Shown here piece by piece: positions 40,814 to 50,723 of a stretch of 64,000 nucleotides of DNA. The stretch spans positions 1,364,001 to 1,428,000 of the forward strand of contig JAEVLN010000019.1 in assembly GCA_018350325.1 (NCBI GenBank), in the 5' to 3' direction. The translations under genes were made by a program, and so were the position numbers. The notes beneath the pieces are model-generated. The model was not told the DNA's origin. It saw only the letters and a program-made list of their open reading frames with translations, and did not search any database. The stretch is from Globodera rostochiensis. Lineage: Eukaryota; Nematoda; Chromadorea; Rhabditida; Heteroderidae. Each line of letters opens with the position of its first letter. Position 1 is the stretch's first letter.

Positions 40814-41326
40814 ATGGTTCGTGTAATATTCGACGGCTCCAACTTGCGGCTGGACCAGTTTTATCAACAAACAGGCAGCGGGCCCTACTTTGAGGGATTG
40901 CCGACTTTTCAACGGGGATACGGGTACTTTTTGGGGGTCCCTCGCCAAAAAGGGGCAGGAGTTGGAGCTGTTCTGCGAAATTTGTGGCGCTACCTGCGCC
41001 CCATGGTCTCTGCAGCTAAACCTTATGCTGCAAATATTGCTGCTGAACTTGGCAAGGAGGGCCTCGAAACTGGTGCGCGAGTCCTCAACCAAGTCTCCAA
41101 AGGCGGCGACATAAAGGACGCTCTGTTGGCGGAGGGAAAAGAGGGGGCGAAAAAGCTGCTGGACAAGGCCTCTTCTTCGCTACAAAAGGGCAGGGGTAAA
41201 CGAAAGAGGAGAGGAAAGAAGACAAAAGCGGAGATCATTTTGAAGCCTTTTGACGTTATTGGACAAACTGTCCCCCAGAAAGCTCTTTTAAAAAAGAAAC
41301 GATTTGATTCCCTCGGTTATTATTAA
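40814..41326 (+). CDS. Small basic Polinton virion-associated-type protein
   Basis: 170 residues, single exon, starting 4 bases after the penton gene stop. The N-terminal part contains a GLPTFQRGYGYFLG segment, followed by an Ala-rich amphipathic helix (KPYAANIAAELGKEGLETGARVL) and a strongly basic tail (GKRKRRGKKTK). The QRGYG plus helix plus basic-tail layout recurs in small capsid-associated genes next to penton and major capsid genes in Polintons and adintoviruses; some published annotations compare these with adenovirus core or pVI/pX-like proteins. The specific role is unproven. Confidence 0.68.
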   Translation: MVRVIFDGSNLRLDQFYQQTGSGPYFEGLPTFQRGYGYFLGVPRQKGAGVGAVLRNLWRYLRPMVSAAKPYAANIAAELGKEGLETGARVLNQVSKGGDIKDALLAEGKEGAKKLLDKASSSLQKGRGKRKRRGKKTKAEIILKPFDVIGQTVPQKALLKKKRFDSLGYY

Positions 41327-41337
41327 TTGTTCGCCAA

Positions 41338-42727
41338 ATGTTGTATAAAAAAGTGGATGTTGCGAGTGCGGAAGTGGCAAATGCTGGGCTGGACTTTTTT
41401 ACAACTCCCCCAACAAACTGCGCAGTGTCAAACTCAAGCTACAGGGAGTATTTGACTTTGAACCCGATAAGCTCTAGGCCTTTCCATTTTAAGGTAATCG
41501 ATTAAATTTTGTCTTTGCCTATTCCATCGCCAATCAAATTTAGATTCACCCAATAACCAGCTACATTGACCTCAGCAAGGTCTTTGTGGCTACCGAGTTT
41601 AAGATCAAAAAGATTGCCGAAGATGGGTTGCCTAGTAATCTTGGCTCGTCTGACTCAGTTGGGCTAATCCAAATGCCCGGGGCGACGTTCATCCGAAACT
41701 TGAAAGTGCATATCAACCAGCGAGAGGTGTACGACTCCAACCAGTTGTACAGCTACAAGGTGTACCTCGACACGGAACTCAGTTATCCGATTGCTGCAAA
41801 GGATGCCTATTTTGGGGTGGCGGGCTATTTTCGCGATACTGACCTTTCTAAGGCCAATGATAAGCGAAGGAAGCCGTTGGCTGAAAGCAAAGCCTATCAA
41901 ACAATCAGCAAACTGAGTGCCGATATATTCAACCAAGACTTGTATATGATTAGCAATGTCGAGATTGACATTGAGCTCGCGCTGCAATCGGACGATTTTA
42001 TGCTGCACCAAGAAAAAGATAAAGATAAATTTGTTTTGGAAATTGTCGACTGCCGGCTGATTGTGAAAACTGTCGATCTGATGGATGGGCTAAGTTTGGA
42101 CATTGCAAGGAAGCTGGATGTTGAACCGGCCAGATTTGGAATTCGCAAATCGTTTATGAAGTCCCTGTTCATTACCGGGGGCCGATACGACTTTTCTGCC
42201 AATTTGTTCACGGAGGAAGTGCCAAGAAGGGTCACCATCGGGCTCGTCGCCAACCAGAACTACATTGGCCATAAACAAAAGAACCCCTTTTTCTTTAATC
42301 ACCATAACGTAAGAAACTATTAAAAACTTGCTGAAACCTTTGCCCTTTTTAGGTTAGGGACATTGAACTGACGGCCTCTGGCAGAACATACCCCCAATAC
42401 CCCTACAATTTGGACTACAAAAATAACAATTATGCAAGGGCCTATCATGACGCGCAGGAACACCTTGGCCTTGCTTGTACAACCGAAAGCAATGGCCTCA
42501 GCTACAGCATGTTCAAGACGGCTTTTTGTCTTTATGTCTTTCAAATGACCAACTCGCAAGAAGACTCGCCTGGCTTTGAGCTGATCAAAGAGGGGTGTAC
42601 TGCGGTGAACATTCGATTTTCCGAACCTGTTCCCCCCGAGGGCGTCACTTTAATAGCCTACGGAGAGGCGGACGGGCTCATTCTAATTGATCGTAATAGA
42701 TCAATTACAAGTGACCTGTCCTTATGA
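41338..42727 (+). CDS. Polinton major capsid protein (double jelly-roll, F54H12.2-like)
   Basis: Exons 41338-41493, 41544-42308 and 42353-42727, 431 residues. Expected to form the hexon-like trimers of an icosahedral shell. Recognisable family features include YIDLSKVFVATEFKI near the N-terminus, MPGATFIRNLKVHINQREVYD, SYKVYLDTELSY, and a C-terminal PYNLDYKNNNYARAYHD...NGLSYSMFKTAF block. These are shared with C. elegans F54H12.2 and other animal Polinton capsids. It starts 12 bases after the preceding gene. Its TGA stop overlaps the next gene's ATG (ATGA). The frame is intact. Confidence 0.88.
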
Positions 42728-42963
42728 ACAACAACAACAATTACTCCTTGGAAAATATTATTCAAATGGCCTCTTCCCCGCGCGAGGGGGTTGTTCTTTG
42801 TTTTCCGGAGGTGATCGAGAAGTCGCCAATACACTTTGCCCTGTGCATTCTCTATTTGTTTGGGACTGCAGGGGCTGCAGCTGTTGGATTTTATTTGTTC
42901 CTGCGAGAGAGGAGAATTCGGCGCCAAAATGGACAACCGGCTCATCGACAAGATTCTGTTTGA
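42724..42963 (+). CDS. Small single-pass membrane protein, Polinton accessory
   Basis: 79 residues. Asn-rich N-terminus (MNNNNNY), then one hydrophobic segment (FALCILYLFGTAGAAAVGFYLFL, about 41-63) followed by a positively charged stretch (RERRIRRQ), which predicts a cytosolic C-terminus. The start codon overlaps the capsid gene stop by four bases and the 3' end overlaps the protease gene by 35 bases in another frame. The function is unknown; a virion or host-membrane role is conceivable. No fusogen features are present. Confidence 0.6.
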   Translation: MNNNNNYSLENIIQMASSPREGVVLCFPEVIEKSPIHFALCILYLFGTAGAAAVGFYLFLRERRIRRQNGQPAHRQDSV

Positions 42964-43416
42964 GAATGTAGCGACAAGGCGATTTTTTATTGGCACCTTC
43001 CCTTCGGATTGCTTGCCAGAGTGTACAAGATTCCCCTGCAGCCTGATTGTTAATTTGGTAATATTTTGCAAAATTGTTTTTTTAAATAATTTTATATTAA
43101 GGACAGAGCTGGCAGACCCGGCTCACACTGGTGCGCGATTTGGGGCAAGTCGCCAACTGAGGCTTATTTTTTTGATTCTTATGGCGAAATGCCCAACTCT
43201 TTGATTAAAAAATATTTGGCAGATAAATATAAGAAAATTTATTTTAATAAAAGAATATTTCAATCAATTTTTTCTAATGTTTGTGGTCATTATGTAATTA
43301 GTTTTATTTATTTTATGTCACTTGGCTTTGATTTTGAAGTTGTTATGCAAATGTTTAATCGTTCAAATAGGCCCGATGAATTTGTTTATGCTTTTGTGAC
43401 AAACAAATTACAATAA
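42929..43416 (+). CDS. Adenain-like cysteine protease (capsid maturation)
   Basis: Exons 42929-43057 and 43102-43416, 147 residues. Polinton proteases are related to adenovirus protease and are thought to process capsid proteins. Catalytic residues in the expected order and spacing are H52 in SHWCAIW, D68 in YFFDSYG, Q97 and C104 in Q-S-x5-CGHY. The hydrophobic IYFMSLG helix follows the Cys as usual. The gene begins inside the membrane-protein gene in another frame and ends 15 bases before the convergent right-end gene. The frame is intact. Confidence 0.92.
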
Positions 43417-43431
43417 ATATTTTTGAAAAAA

Positions 43432-43950
43432 TTAATCTTCCACTGCGGAATACAACAGATAGAAAAAGTTAAACAGACACTCCCGCAGAAATCGGTTGAA
43501 GCCCTCAAGGGAGTCGTATTTTTCGTAAAATTCGTGCAGGACCCGCTTGCTCGATCCATCCTCCATTTCAAGATGACCTTTCAGCTAATGTTTAAATTTA
43601 ATTTTATTAAAGTTTTTTATTACAACCTCAATACACTCCTGCCACTCGAATACGTACAGCCGATTCGCAGAGCTCAAAGAACGGATCAGCAAACAGCAGC
43701 CCACGTGATGGTCCCGCCTTGTCCTAAAATTTGAATATAAACGCCCCAAAAAATTGGCAGACCCGAGTTTGGGCAGCGGGTATATGCAGTCATAATCCCT
43801 CGCAACCCTTTCGAGAATCTGCAAGCAGTCGGCAAGGCGAAAAGGTTTGACGCCGTCGCTGTAGTTTGTTTCTGCTGCCCCTTCATTCTGCGCAGGGCTA
43901 AAGGGCCCATCCAAAATTGGTGGCAGGTCGTCGTCTTGCAAAGCTGCCAT
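43432..43950 (-). CDS. Right-end Polinton gene of unknown function, starting in the TIR
   Basis: Exons 43950-43627 and 43584-43432, 158 residues. The first 20 residues (MAALQDDDLPPILDGPFSPA) are nearly identical to the polymerase N-terminus, because both start codons lie in the inverted repeats. The rest (RLADCLQILERVARDYDCIYP, FYEKYDSLEGFNRFL) is predicted helical with no recognised family. Transcription would begin in the right TIR and converge on the protease gene. Confidence 0.68.
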
Positions 43951-44883
43951 TATTTTTAAAAGCTGGCTAAAGCCCAATCGTAAAGTAAATGGTAAGTTTG
44001 TACTAACCCACAAGCAGTTCCTTTTTATTTGAATTTAAAAGCTAAAAATAGAAACCCATCAATTAATCGAGAAATCCATTTCAAAAGGTTCAAAATAAAA
44101 TTGGCGCGCAATTTTTTATGTGTTTACTTTACAAATCCCTTTCAAATATTTGGTCAATGCAATTAATCTTGTCGTTAAAACTTGCCAAAGATTTTATTTT
44201 TATTTTTGGGCAAAATTTAGAATTTATTTTTAAGTTTATAATTATTATTATTATTTAAATCTGGGGCTTTTTAAATTATGATTCTTATTTTAAAATATTT
44301 ATTAAAAAGAAATAAATGAAAAAGAAGCGTTAAAAGAATTTTTGAGAAATTTTTGGCTTATAGGCGAATTATATTCCCTTTCTCGCAATGAAACTGTGGC
44401 CAAGTGGTTAGTGTGCGAGGTTCGACGACCGATCTGCGAAAGTTCAAATCCCTCGGGATGAAAATGATTTTATTTGATTAAAAAATAATTTTAAGAATAT
44501 TTGAAATCTCGCGCAGTCAAAAATTCAAATTTTAAATTTAAATAATTAAAAAAAGTCGCGCAGGGTGCGCGAGTGACTCGCGCAGGTAAAAAAATTAAAA
44601 TAATTAAAATAAATAAAATATAAATATTAAATAAAGTCGCGCAGGCGAAATTTGCATAATCTCGCGCAGGTGCGCGAGCCAGGTGCGCGAGAGGGTCGCG
44701 CAGGACCAAAATTTGCATAAAGTCGCGCAGGACCCTGCCAATAGGTTTTGGCTTTAGGACTGACTTGCCTGGGCCTCAGGTGGCCACGCTCACTTGGCTG
44801 GCTGGCGCTCAGTTGGCAGCCAACCCCTCCATAGGTATGGGCGGCTACCGTACCCGGTGAAAAAGCAGGCTGTAACTACTACT
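43892..44883 (-). repeat. Right terminal inverted repeat of Polinton
   Basis: Inverted copy of 26,998-28,008, ending GTAACTACTACT. It includes the first 20 codons of the right-end gene, the tRNA-like segment and the CGCG/ATGCAAAT-rich distal region. The tip differs from the left copy over about 30 bases before similarity resumes at the cggtag...cccatacctatgg block. Confidence 0.92.
44390..44462 (+). other. tRNA-like segment in right TIR
   Basis: Contains tggccaagtggttag (box A-like) and gttcaaatccc (box B-like) about 30 bases apart. Counterpart of the minus-strand copies at 27,421 and 28,675. Confidence 0.5.
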
Positions 44884-44889
44884 GGTGTT
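44884..44889. repeat. Right target-site duplication, GGTGTT
   Basis: Same hexamer as 26,992-26,997. Removing the element and one GGTGTT restores a continuous 31-bp repeat unit (ctaaaaggtgttcaaac). Confidence 0.9.
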
Positions 44890-45117
44890 CAAACTTAGAG
44901 ACAATTCCCTAAAAGGTGTTCAAACTTAGAGACAATTCCCTAAAAGGTGTTCAAACTTAGAGACAATTCCCTAAAAGGTGTTCAAACTTAGAGACAATTC
45001 CCTAAAAGGTGTTCAAACTTAGAGACAATTCCCTAAAAGGTGTTCAAACTTAGAGACAATTCCCTAAAAGGTGTTCAAACTTAGAGACAATCCCCTAAAA
45101 GGTGTTTAGAGACAATC
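44884..45117. repeat. 31-bp satellite, continuation of the split array
   Basis: About seven copies of ctaaaaggtgttcaaactta plus gagacaattcc resume right of the Polinton, then decay into unique DNA. Confidence 0.94.
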
Positions 45118-46243
45118 CCCTAGAGGGTTTGTGTCTGAGACTCGCGCAGTTAGCAAAAGGCTTGAGTCTGTGACTCAGAACAACACAAATTGTGCTTAAG
45201 CGAATGGAACAATTTTAAGTGCAATTGTTGTCCATTGGCCATAAATCGGTCAGTCGCCCCAGTATGCCACGAGGCGCAATACACCAAAAAACCGAATTGT
45301 TGTAATTCACACAAATTATTCATTTGTCGTTGTTTTTGCCAAGCGATTACCCACTCACAAATCAGCACAGACAATGCAATGCATTGACTGATCTTTGCCC
45401 TGTCAATCCTTCGGCCCTTTCTTTATCTGGCCACGTCTCTCTCTGACCGATCAGTCTTTTCCCGACGATCACCTCTCTCTCTCTTTCTCTCTCTCTTTCT
45501 CTTCCGATCACCCCTCCCCTCCCCCCCCCCCCCCTCCCCCCCTCCCCCTCCCCTCCCCCCCTCCCCCCTCTCCCCCCCTCCCCCCCCCCCTCCCCCCTCC
45601 CCCCCTTCTTCCCACCGGCGTCCTTCTTCCCCTTCCCCTATCTCCCCCCCCCCCCCCCCCCCGCAATTTCGTGGATAGGAGGAATGAAGGCAAAGATACT
45701 CCCGGGAGGGTTGCACCACCAACCGCAAGGCAAAAGCCAAAACATCCCTTCGGGTGATAAAGGGGGCGGGGGGAGGCAACAACAGAGGAAGTCTCATTCA
45801 GATCGGAGGCCATCGAAGGTTCCGTTGTCACTTTTGCTACCCTTGCGAAAATTTAATTTGATACTATCAGAGGAGGGGGGGGGGTGGAGATTGAGATGAT
45901 TCGCTTACACTTACCCCCCCCCCCCCCAAAAGCAATCCATCCGAAATTCTTTGCTATCCAATCACAAAAGAAAGATGTTTATGACTTTACTCAAAAAGAG
46001 GTGAAGAAACCCGTCATTTCGTTGACATTTTTGGTCAATTCAATTTCTCAAGTATGAATTCAATTCGAATTCACAAATCAAAGATAATTAAAAGCCAAAA
46101 GCATCGGTTGGTATCAAGTTTACAGTCAATCAGTCCCACTACATACAGTACAATTGGATTTAAACTGTCCCCCCCCCCACTCTTTTATTTATAATTCCAT
46201 TTTTGATCAGATTGCCTCAAAATCATTGGCCTTTTTGATTTAA
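45118..46243. other. Intergenic with CT/C-rich tracts
   Basis: Holds a ctctct tract (about 45,470-45,505) and C-rich DNA (about 45,510-45,662) with C-runs up to 18, plus poly-G/C runs near 45,880 and 45,915. No gene was recognised. Confidence 0.5.
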
Positions 46244-49200
46244 ATGAGCTGTTCTCGGAGTGTTTCTTCCGATGTCGCCCCCCTTTCCCCCGCGGAGACT
46301 CTTTTTGGCCGTCGCCGCTTCCCTTCACTGTCCACCGTCGTGTTGGAAGCCCGCGACTTGGCCACTAAATCGGTGGTGGTGTTTAAAGAAAGGGCCGAGG
46401 TGAAGCGGGTGGTTGTGCTTGATCAAGTCGGCTTGGGCAAAACGCTGATCAAAGTGAATGTGAGGCAAAACAAAAAAGTCGTTGGGAAACACTGAACACG
46501 TTCAGAATGTGTCCCCGATGATCATCCGCGATTCCATTCGCGTTGAGGGCCAACGCGGGGCACTGATCCTCGAGGTGGAGTACGAAGAGACGCCACAGCT
46601 CAGCTGCTGTTCTGATTGGGATAAACTGGAAAAGGTGCTTCAAGTTTGGCGAATCTTACATTTGCCAACAATTGCAGGAATTGGAGCGTGAGACGGCCGG
46701 TCTGGAGTTGCGCTGTGCCGAACTGAACGATCAGATTGAGGTGTTGCAGAGACGGCTTGAAGTGCTGGATGGCGTGGCAAAGCAGGTGAGAATGGCATCG
46801 ACTTTGGTCTGCTGAAGACCGAACATGAGAAAACTATTCAGATCGGCAAGAATGCCATTCTTTCCACGGAGATGGATTCGCCACGAAGGTGCCACGTCAG
46901 TGTCGCTAACACAACGTCAATTTTGAACCACCAAAATGGGCCAGGGCAAACGAACTCCGGCTTGAACCAGCAACAACAGCATGTGGCACCAGCGAGTCTT
47001 TTTCTGCTCTGTGAAGACTCCATGAAGAATTTGACGTCATTTTTGGATTATTACGGTAAGCAGTCGCCGAAAGGCATTTGGTTGTTATTGGAAATTAATT
47101 ACAAAATAAAAGAAACAATTAGAAATTATTTTCAGCTTTCCGGTCTTAAAGACTAAATTAGGCAAATTCGCAGGAAAAACCGCCGAAGAGACGCGTCGCG
47201 AGTTGCGCGAGAAGAGCAAACAGCTTAGCGAACTGAAAGAACGGCACGTTAAGGCGGAATGGGAGCTGAACAAACGACGCGGGAAGATGGAATACGATAA
47301 GAACAAAAGGTCATTTGACAGGGTTGGAAGGAGCCTGATCGAAGTGAAGTTTGAGTCTGATCGGAGTGATGTTTGAGTCAAAGTGATCGGAGTGAAGTTT
47401 GAGTCAGGGTAATTGGAAAGAAGCTGATCGAAGTGAAGTTTGAGTCAAAGTGATCGGAGTGATGTTTGAGTCAAAGTGATCGGAGTGAAGTTTGAGTCAG
47501 GGTAATTGGAAAGAAGCTGATCGAAGTGAAGTTTGAGTCAAAGTGATCGGAGTGATGTTTGAGTCAAAGTGATCGGAGTGAAGTTTGAGTCAGGGTAATT
47601 GGAAAGAAGCTGATCGAAGTGAAGTTTGAGTCAAAGTGATCGGAGTGATGTTTGAGTCAAAGTGATCGGAGTGAAGTTTGAGTCAGGGTAATTGGAAAGA
47701 AGCTGATCGAAGTGAAGTTTGAGTCAAAGTGATCGGCGTGATGTTTGAGTTTGGGTGATTGGAATCGAGCTGATTGGAGTCACTTTGAGTCAAAGTGATC
47801 GGAGTGATGTTTGAGTCAAAGTGATCGGAGTCATGTTTGAGTCAAAGTGATCGGAGTCATGTTTGAGTCAGGGTAATGTGAAAGAAGCTGATCGGAGTGA
47901 AGTTTGAGTCAAAGTGATCGGAGTGATGTTTGAGTCAGGGTAATTGGAAAGAAGCTGATCGAAGTGAAGTTTGAGTCAAAGTGATCGGCGTGATGTTTGA
48001 GTTTGGGTGATTGGAATCGAGCTGATTGGAGTCACTTTGAGTCAAAGTGATCGGAGTGATGTTTGAGTCAAAGTGATCGGAGTCATGTTTGAGTCAAAGT
48101 GATCGGAGTCATGTTTGAGTCAGGGTAATGTGAAAGAAGCTGATCGGAGTGAAGTTTGAGTCAAAGTGATCGGAGTGATGTTTGAGTCAGGGTAATTGGA
48201 ATGAGGCTGATCGGAGTGACTTTGAGTCAAAGTGATCGGAGTGATGTTTGAGTTTGGGTGATCGGAATGAGGCGGATGGAAAGGGTTTCCTTTATCGCAT
48301 TTCCTAATTTGTCTCGAATGTCCGTCCCACTTGCCTTTTTATTGCAACAGATCTATCGGTATGCTGATCGAAGTGCCCGAGGCGTCCGTTCGAGTCGAAT
48401 TACATTTGATTTACCAAGTGTTTGGCTGCACTTGGCGACCCGATTATTCCCTGAGGGCATCGACTTCGGGGGGTAAATTTATAAATTAACATCGATTTTA
48501 TGGGGGTTTTAAGGTGTGTTGAATGCTTCTGTAAGTGATTTGAAGGAGGAGGAAGATTGTTCGGAGGCTGTGTTGCTGTCCTACCACGGGATGGTGGAGC
48601 AGAACACCGACGAAGTTAGGAAAGTTTCGGAATAAATTTATTAACCTGGCATTTAGGATTGGAATGACGCTGAACTAATACTCAGCACTGCGCCGCCCTG
48701 CTCCACGAGTGCCATTCCGGCTTTACCAACTGTCACTGCGATGCTGCAAAGAACGGCACTCAGGTAATGGCCGGGTTTTTGATGGCATTTTAAACAAATT
48801 GGTCGGGTTTTCATGGCATTTTAAACAAATTGCCCGGGTTTTCATGGCATTTTAACCAAATTGGTCGGCTTTTCATGGCATTTTAACCAAATTGGTCGGG
48901 TTTTCATGGCATTTTAAACAAATTGGTCGGGTTTTCATGGCATTTTAAACAAATTGGCCTCACTGTCAGTGGCTTTCGCTCACGAAATGTTTCGTCTGCT
49001 TCGAGTCGCCGTAAGCCGCCAAACAGTCGTCTTGCGACCGTTTCCCAGGAGGAATTGGACGCGGGCATCGGCTCTTTCGACTACAACGAATTGGTGGACG
49101 CGCATCATTTGCAGCAACAGCTGCAGGCGCGCGGTGCCCCGGGCGCATCCGCGCATGGAAGCGGGTCGGAGCAGGGCAGCAGCACGTCGGTGGAACCCAT

Positions 49201-50723
49201 CCCTTCCACGTACTTCCAGGTGGACCAGCACTGCTCCATCCCGGGCGACGGGCAGCAGCACAAGGTGGAGGAGGTCATTAATTATTAACAATGGCTGATT
49301 TGAGGTGGACATCGCCCACATCGAAATGACGCCGACCCTTTGGCACGAATGCGTGCCCTCGCGCCTGTGCAGCGCCTTCGTCTCGTACAATTGGCATTTT
49401 TGGGCCGATTGATTGTTTGCTTTCAGTGCCCAATTGGTTAATGCCTCGCAACTTCCACTGCTTCCCGGCCCCCTCTCCGTCTTTTTCAACAATAGCTTTA
49501 CTTCAACGGTCCTTCTTTTCTAATTAGCTTTAATTGATGGGGGGGGGGTCCCCTTTGGGTATTTCTTTAATTAAATTAAAAGTATTTAATGGTGAGGGAT
49601 TATACTTTTAGGCTTTTACCTAAACGAGGCTACTCGACCGAGTTTTCGCGTCTAAAATAGGCTCGAATATTTTAGGCATTAAGAAGATTTTTGTGCCTAT
49701 TTTGGCTTTTTCTCGAAAATTTATTATCTCTAATGATTATTGTTGAATAAAAATAAATAAATTTCCTTTAAAAAATGCGGACAAAAATTATGTTAAACCC
49801 AAAATAAATTAATTGGAAATATTTCAGAGCCATCTTAAATTGGTGCTACCAGGCGAAGAGTTTCGTTGTCTTTTGGGGGTCGACCCGGCGCTGAAAGTTG
49901 AGTATAAGCGAGCACAGCTCTCCAGCCAACAAGTAATTAAAGGCTTAGGCTTAGGCTTATTTCCTCTTAAGGCTTAGGCTTAGGCTTAGGCTTATTTCCT
50001 CTTAAGGCTTAGGCTTATTTCCTCTTAATTGGTAATTGTTTCCGAAGGTCGGTTTCATGTCACGTTCGTGTCTTTCCACCAATGAACAGCAAATTTCGCT
50101 TCGAAACGCAAAAGCAAACCAAAGCTGCCGGGTTACGGTGCGCGAGCCGATCCCGAAAGCGATGGACGAGAAAATCAAAGTAAAATAAATTATTAATTAA
50201 ATTTAAATTTCCTTTCTTTCTTTTGTTTGCGCTTCGTTTTTTTGAAATTTTCGAAATATTTGAGGGAAAGCATTTAAATTAAATTCCTTCAAAGTTGCAG
50301 GCGAAGCGCAAGCATTTTCACATGTAATTCGTTTGGTCTCCCGGCCTCCGGAAGTGAGACCTTTCAAATCGATCGTTTTGTTTAATTTTAATTTTAATTT
50401 AACTTTTTTAATTTATTTGTAAATTTAACTTTTAGATTTGCCTGTTGCAGCCGGACCTTAAGGCACAGCGAGCGGAGGCGCGGCTGTTGGCCAAGGAAAG
50501 TCAGCTGGAATGGACGGTGAAATTGGCGCCGGGCGAGCAAAGGGAGCTGAATGTGAAATGGACAGCCGAGTACCCGGCGATGGAAGTGCCGACAAAAGAA
50601 TTTAATTGTTCAATTAACACATTCAACAAATTAAGAGTGTCCTCTTCACCAGTTCCGCCATCCCCCCGGGCGTGGGCTTTACGCAGCCTCTCGCTTCCAC
50701 TCAGTTGCTGGCCGGACGTATGA
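46244..50723 (+). CDS. DUF4140/DUF4139 protein, orthologue of C. elegans F37C4.5
   Basis: Firm exons: 46244-46459, 46506-46634 and 46678-46785. Further exons lie at about 46,970-47,052, about 47,175-47,310, about 48,352-48,475, about 48,515-48,615, about 48,660-48,765, about 49,830-49,935, about 50,045-50,180 and from about 50,440. The N-terminal DUF4140 part reads SVVVFKERAEVKRVV...NVSPMIIRDSIRVEG. A coiled-coil middle (ELERETAGLELRCAEL) follows, then the DUF4139 part with YQVFGCTWRPDYSLRAST, DWNDAELILSTAPP, LVLPGEEFRCLLGVDP and APGEQRELNVKWTAEYP. This resembles bacterial mucoidy-inhibitor-like proteins and the nematode family. The biochemical role is unknown. Introns carry large tandem repeats. 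The 3' end is uncertain (between 50,604 and 50,723). Confidence 0.8.
47330..48280. repeat. Tandem array in DUF4139-gene intron (gtttgagtcaaagtgatcggagt)
   Basis: Modules of about 21-24 bases (agtttgagtcaaagtgatcgg; agggtaattggaaagaagctgatcga) are arranged in higher-order blocks of about 90-200 bases; two blocks near 47,740 and 47,980 are near copies. The array runs up to the exon containing atgctgatcgaagtgcccgag. Confidence 0.93.
48770..48952. repeat. 31-bp repeat, about six copies
   Basis: The unit gggttttcatggcatttta plus aacaaattggtc, with cggg/cggc variants, lies in an intron of the DUF4139 gene. Confidence 0.92.
49936..50032. repeat. Interstitial TTAGGC (nematode telomere-type) repeats
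   Basis: Short runs of ggctta (two to four copies each) are separated by the spacer tttcctcttaa, in an intron of the DUF4139 gene. TTAGGC is the nematode telomere repeat. Confidence 0.8.

Larger units (their letters stand above)
26998..44883. mobile_element. Polinton/Maverick virus-like transposon, 17,886 bp
   Basis: Bounded by about 1-kb terminal inverted repeats that begin AG and end CT, and by a 6-bp duplication (GGTGTT). It carries the diagnostic Polinton set: protein-primed DNA polymerase B, retroviral-type integrase with a chromodomain-like tail, A32/FtsK-type packaging ATPase, adenain-like protease, penton-like minor capsid protein and double-jelly-roll-type major capsid protein. It also has small accessory genes. 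Gene blocks are: + (27.95-34.14 kb), - (34.16-38.03 kb), + (38.33-43.42 kb), - (43.43-43.95 kb). Genes contain short introns, several of GC-AG type, as in the host. No envelope fusogen was seen. Polymerase lesions suggest it is not autonomous, although the other genes read intact. Confidence 0.97.

Noticed and set aside
41664..42011. Minus-strand frames opposite the major capsid gene
   Set aside because: Shadows of a well-supported coding exon on the other strand.
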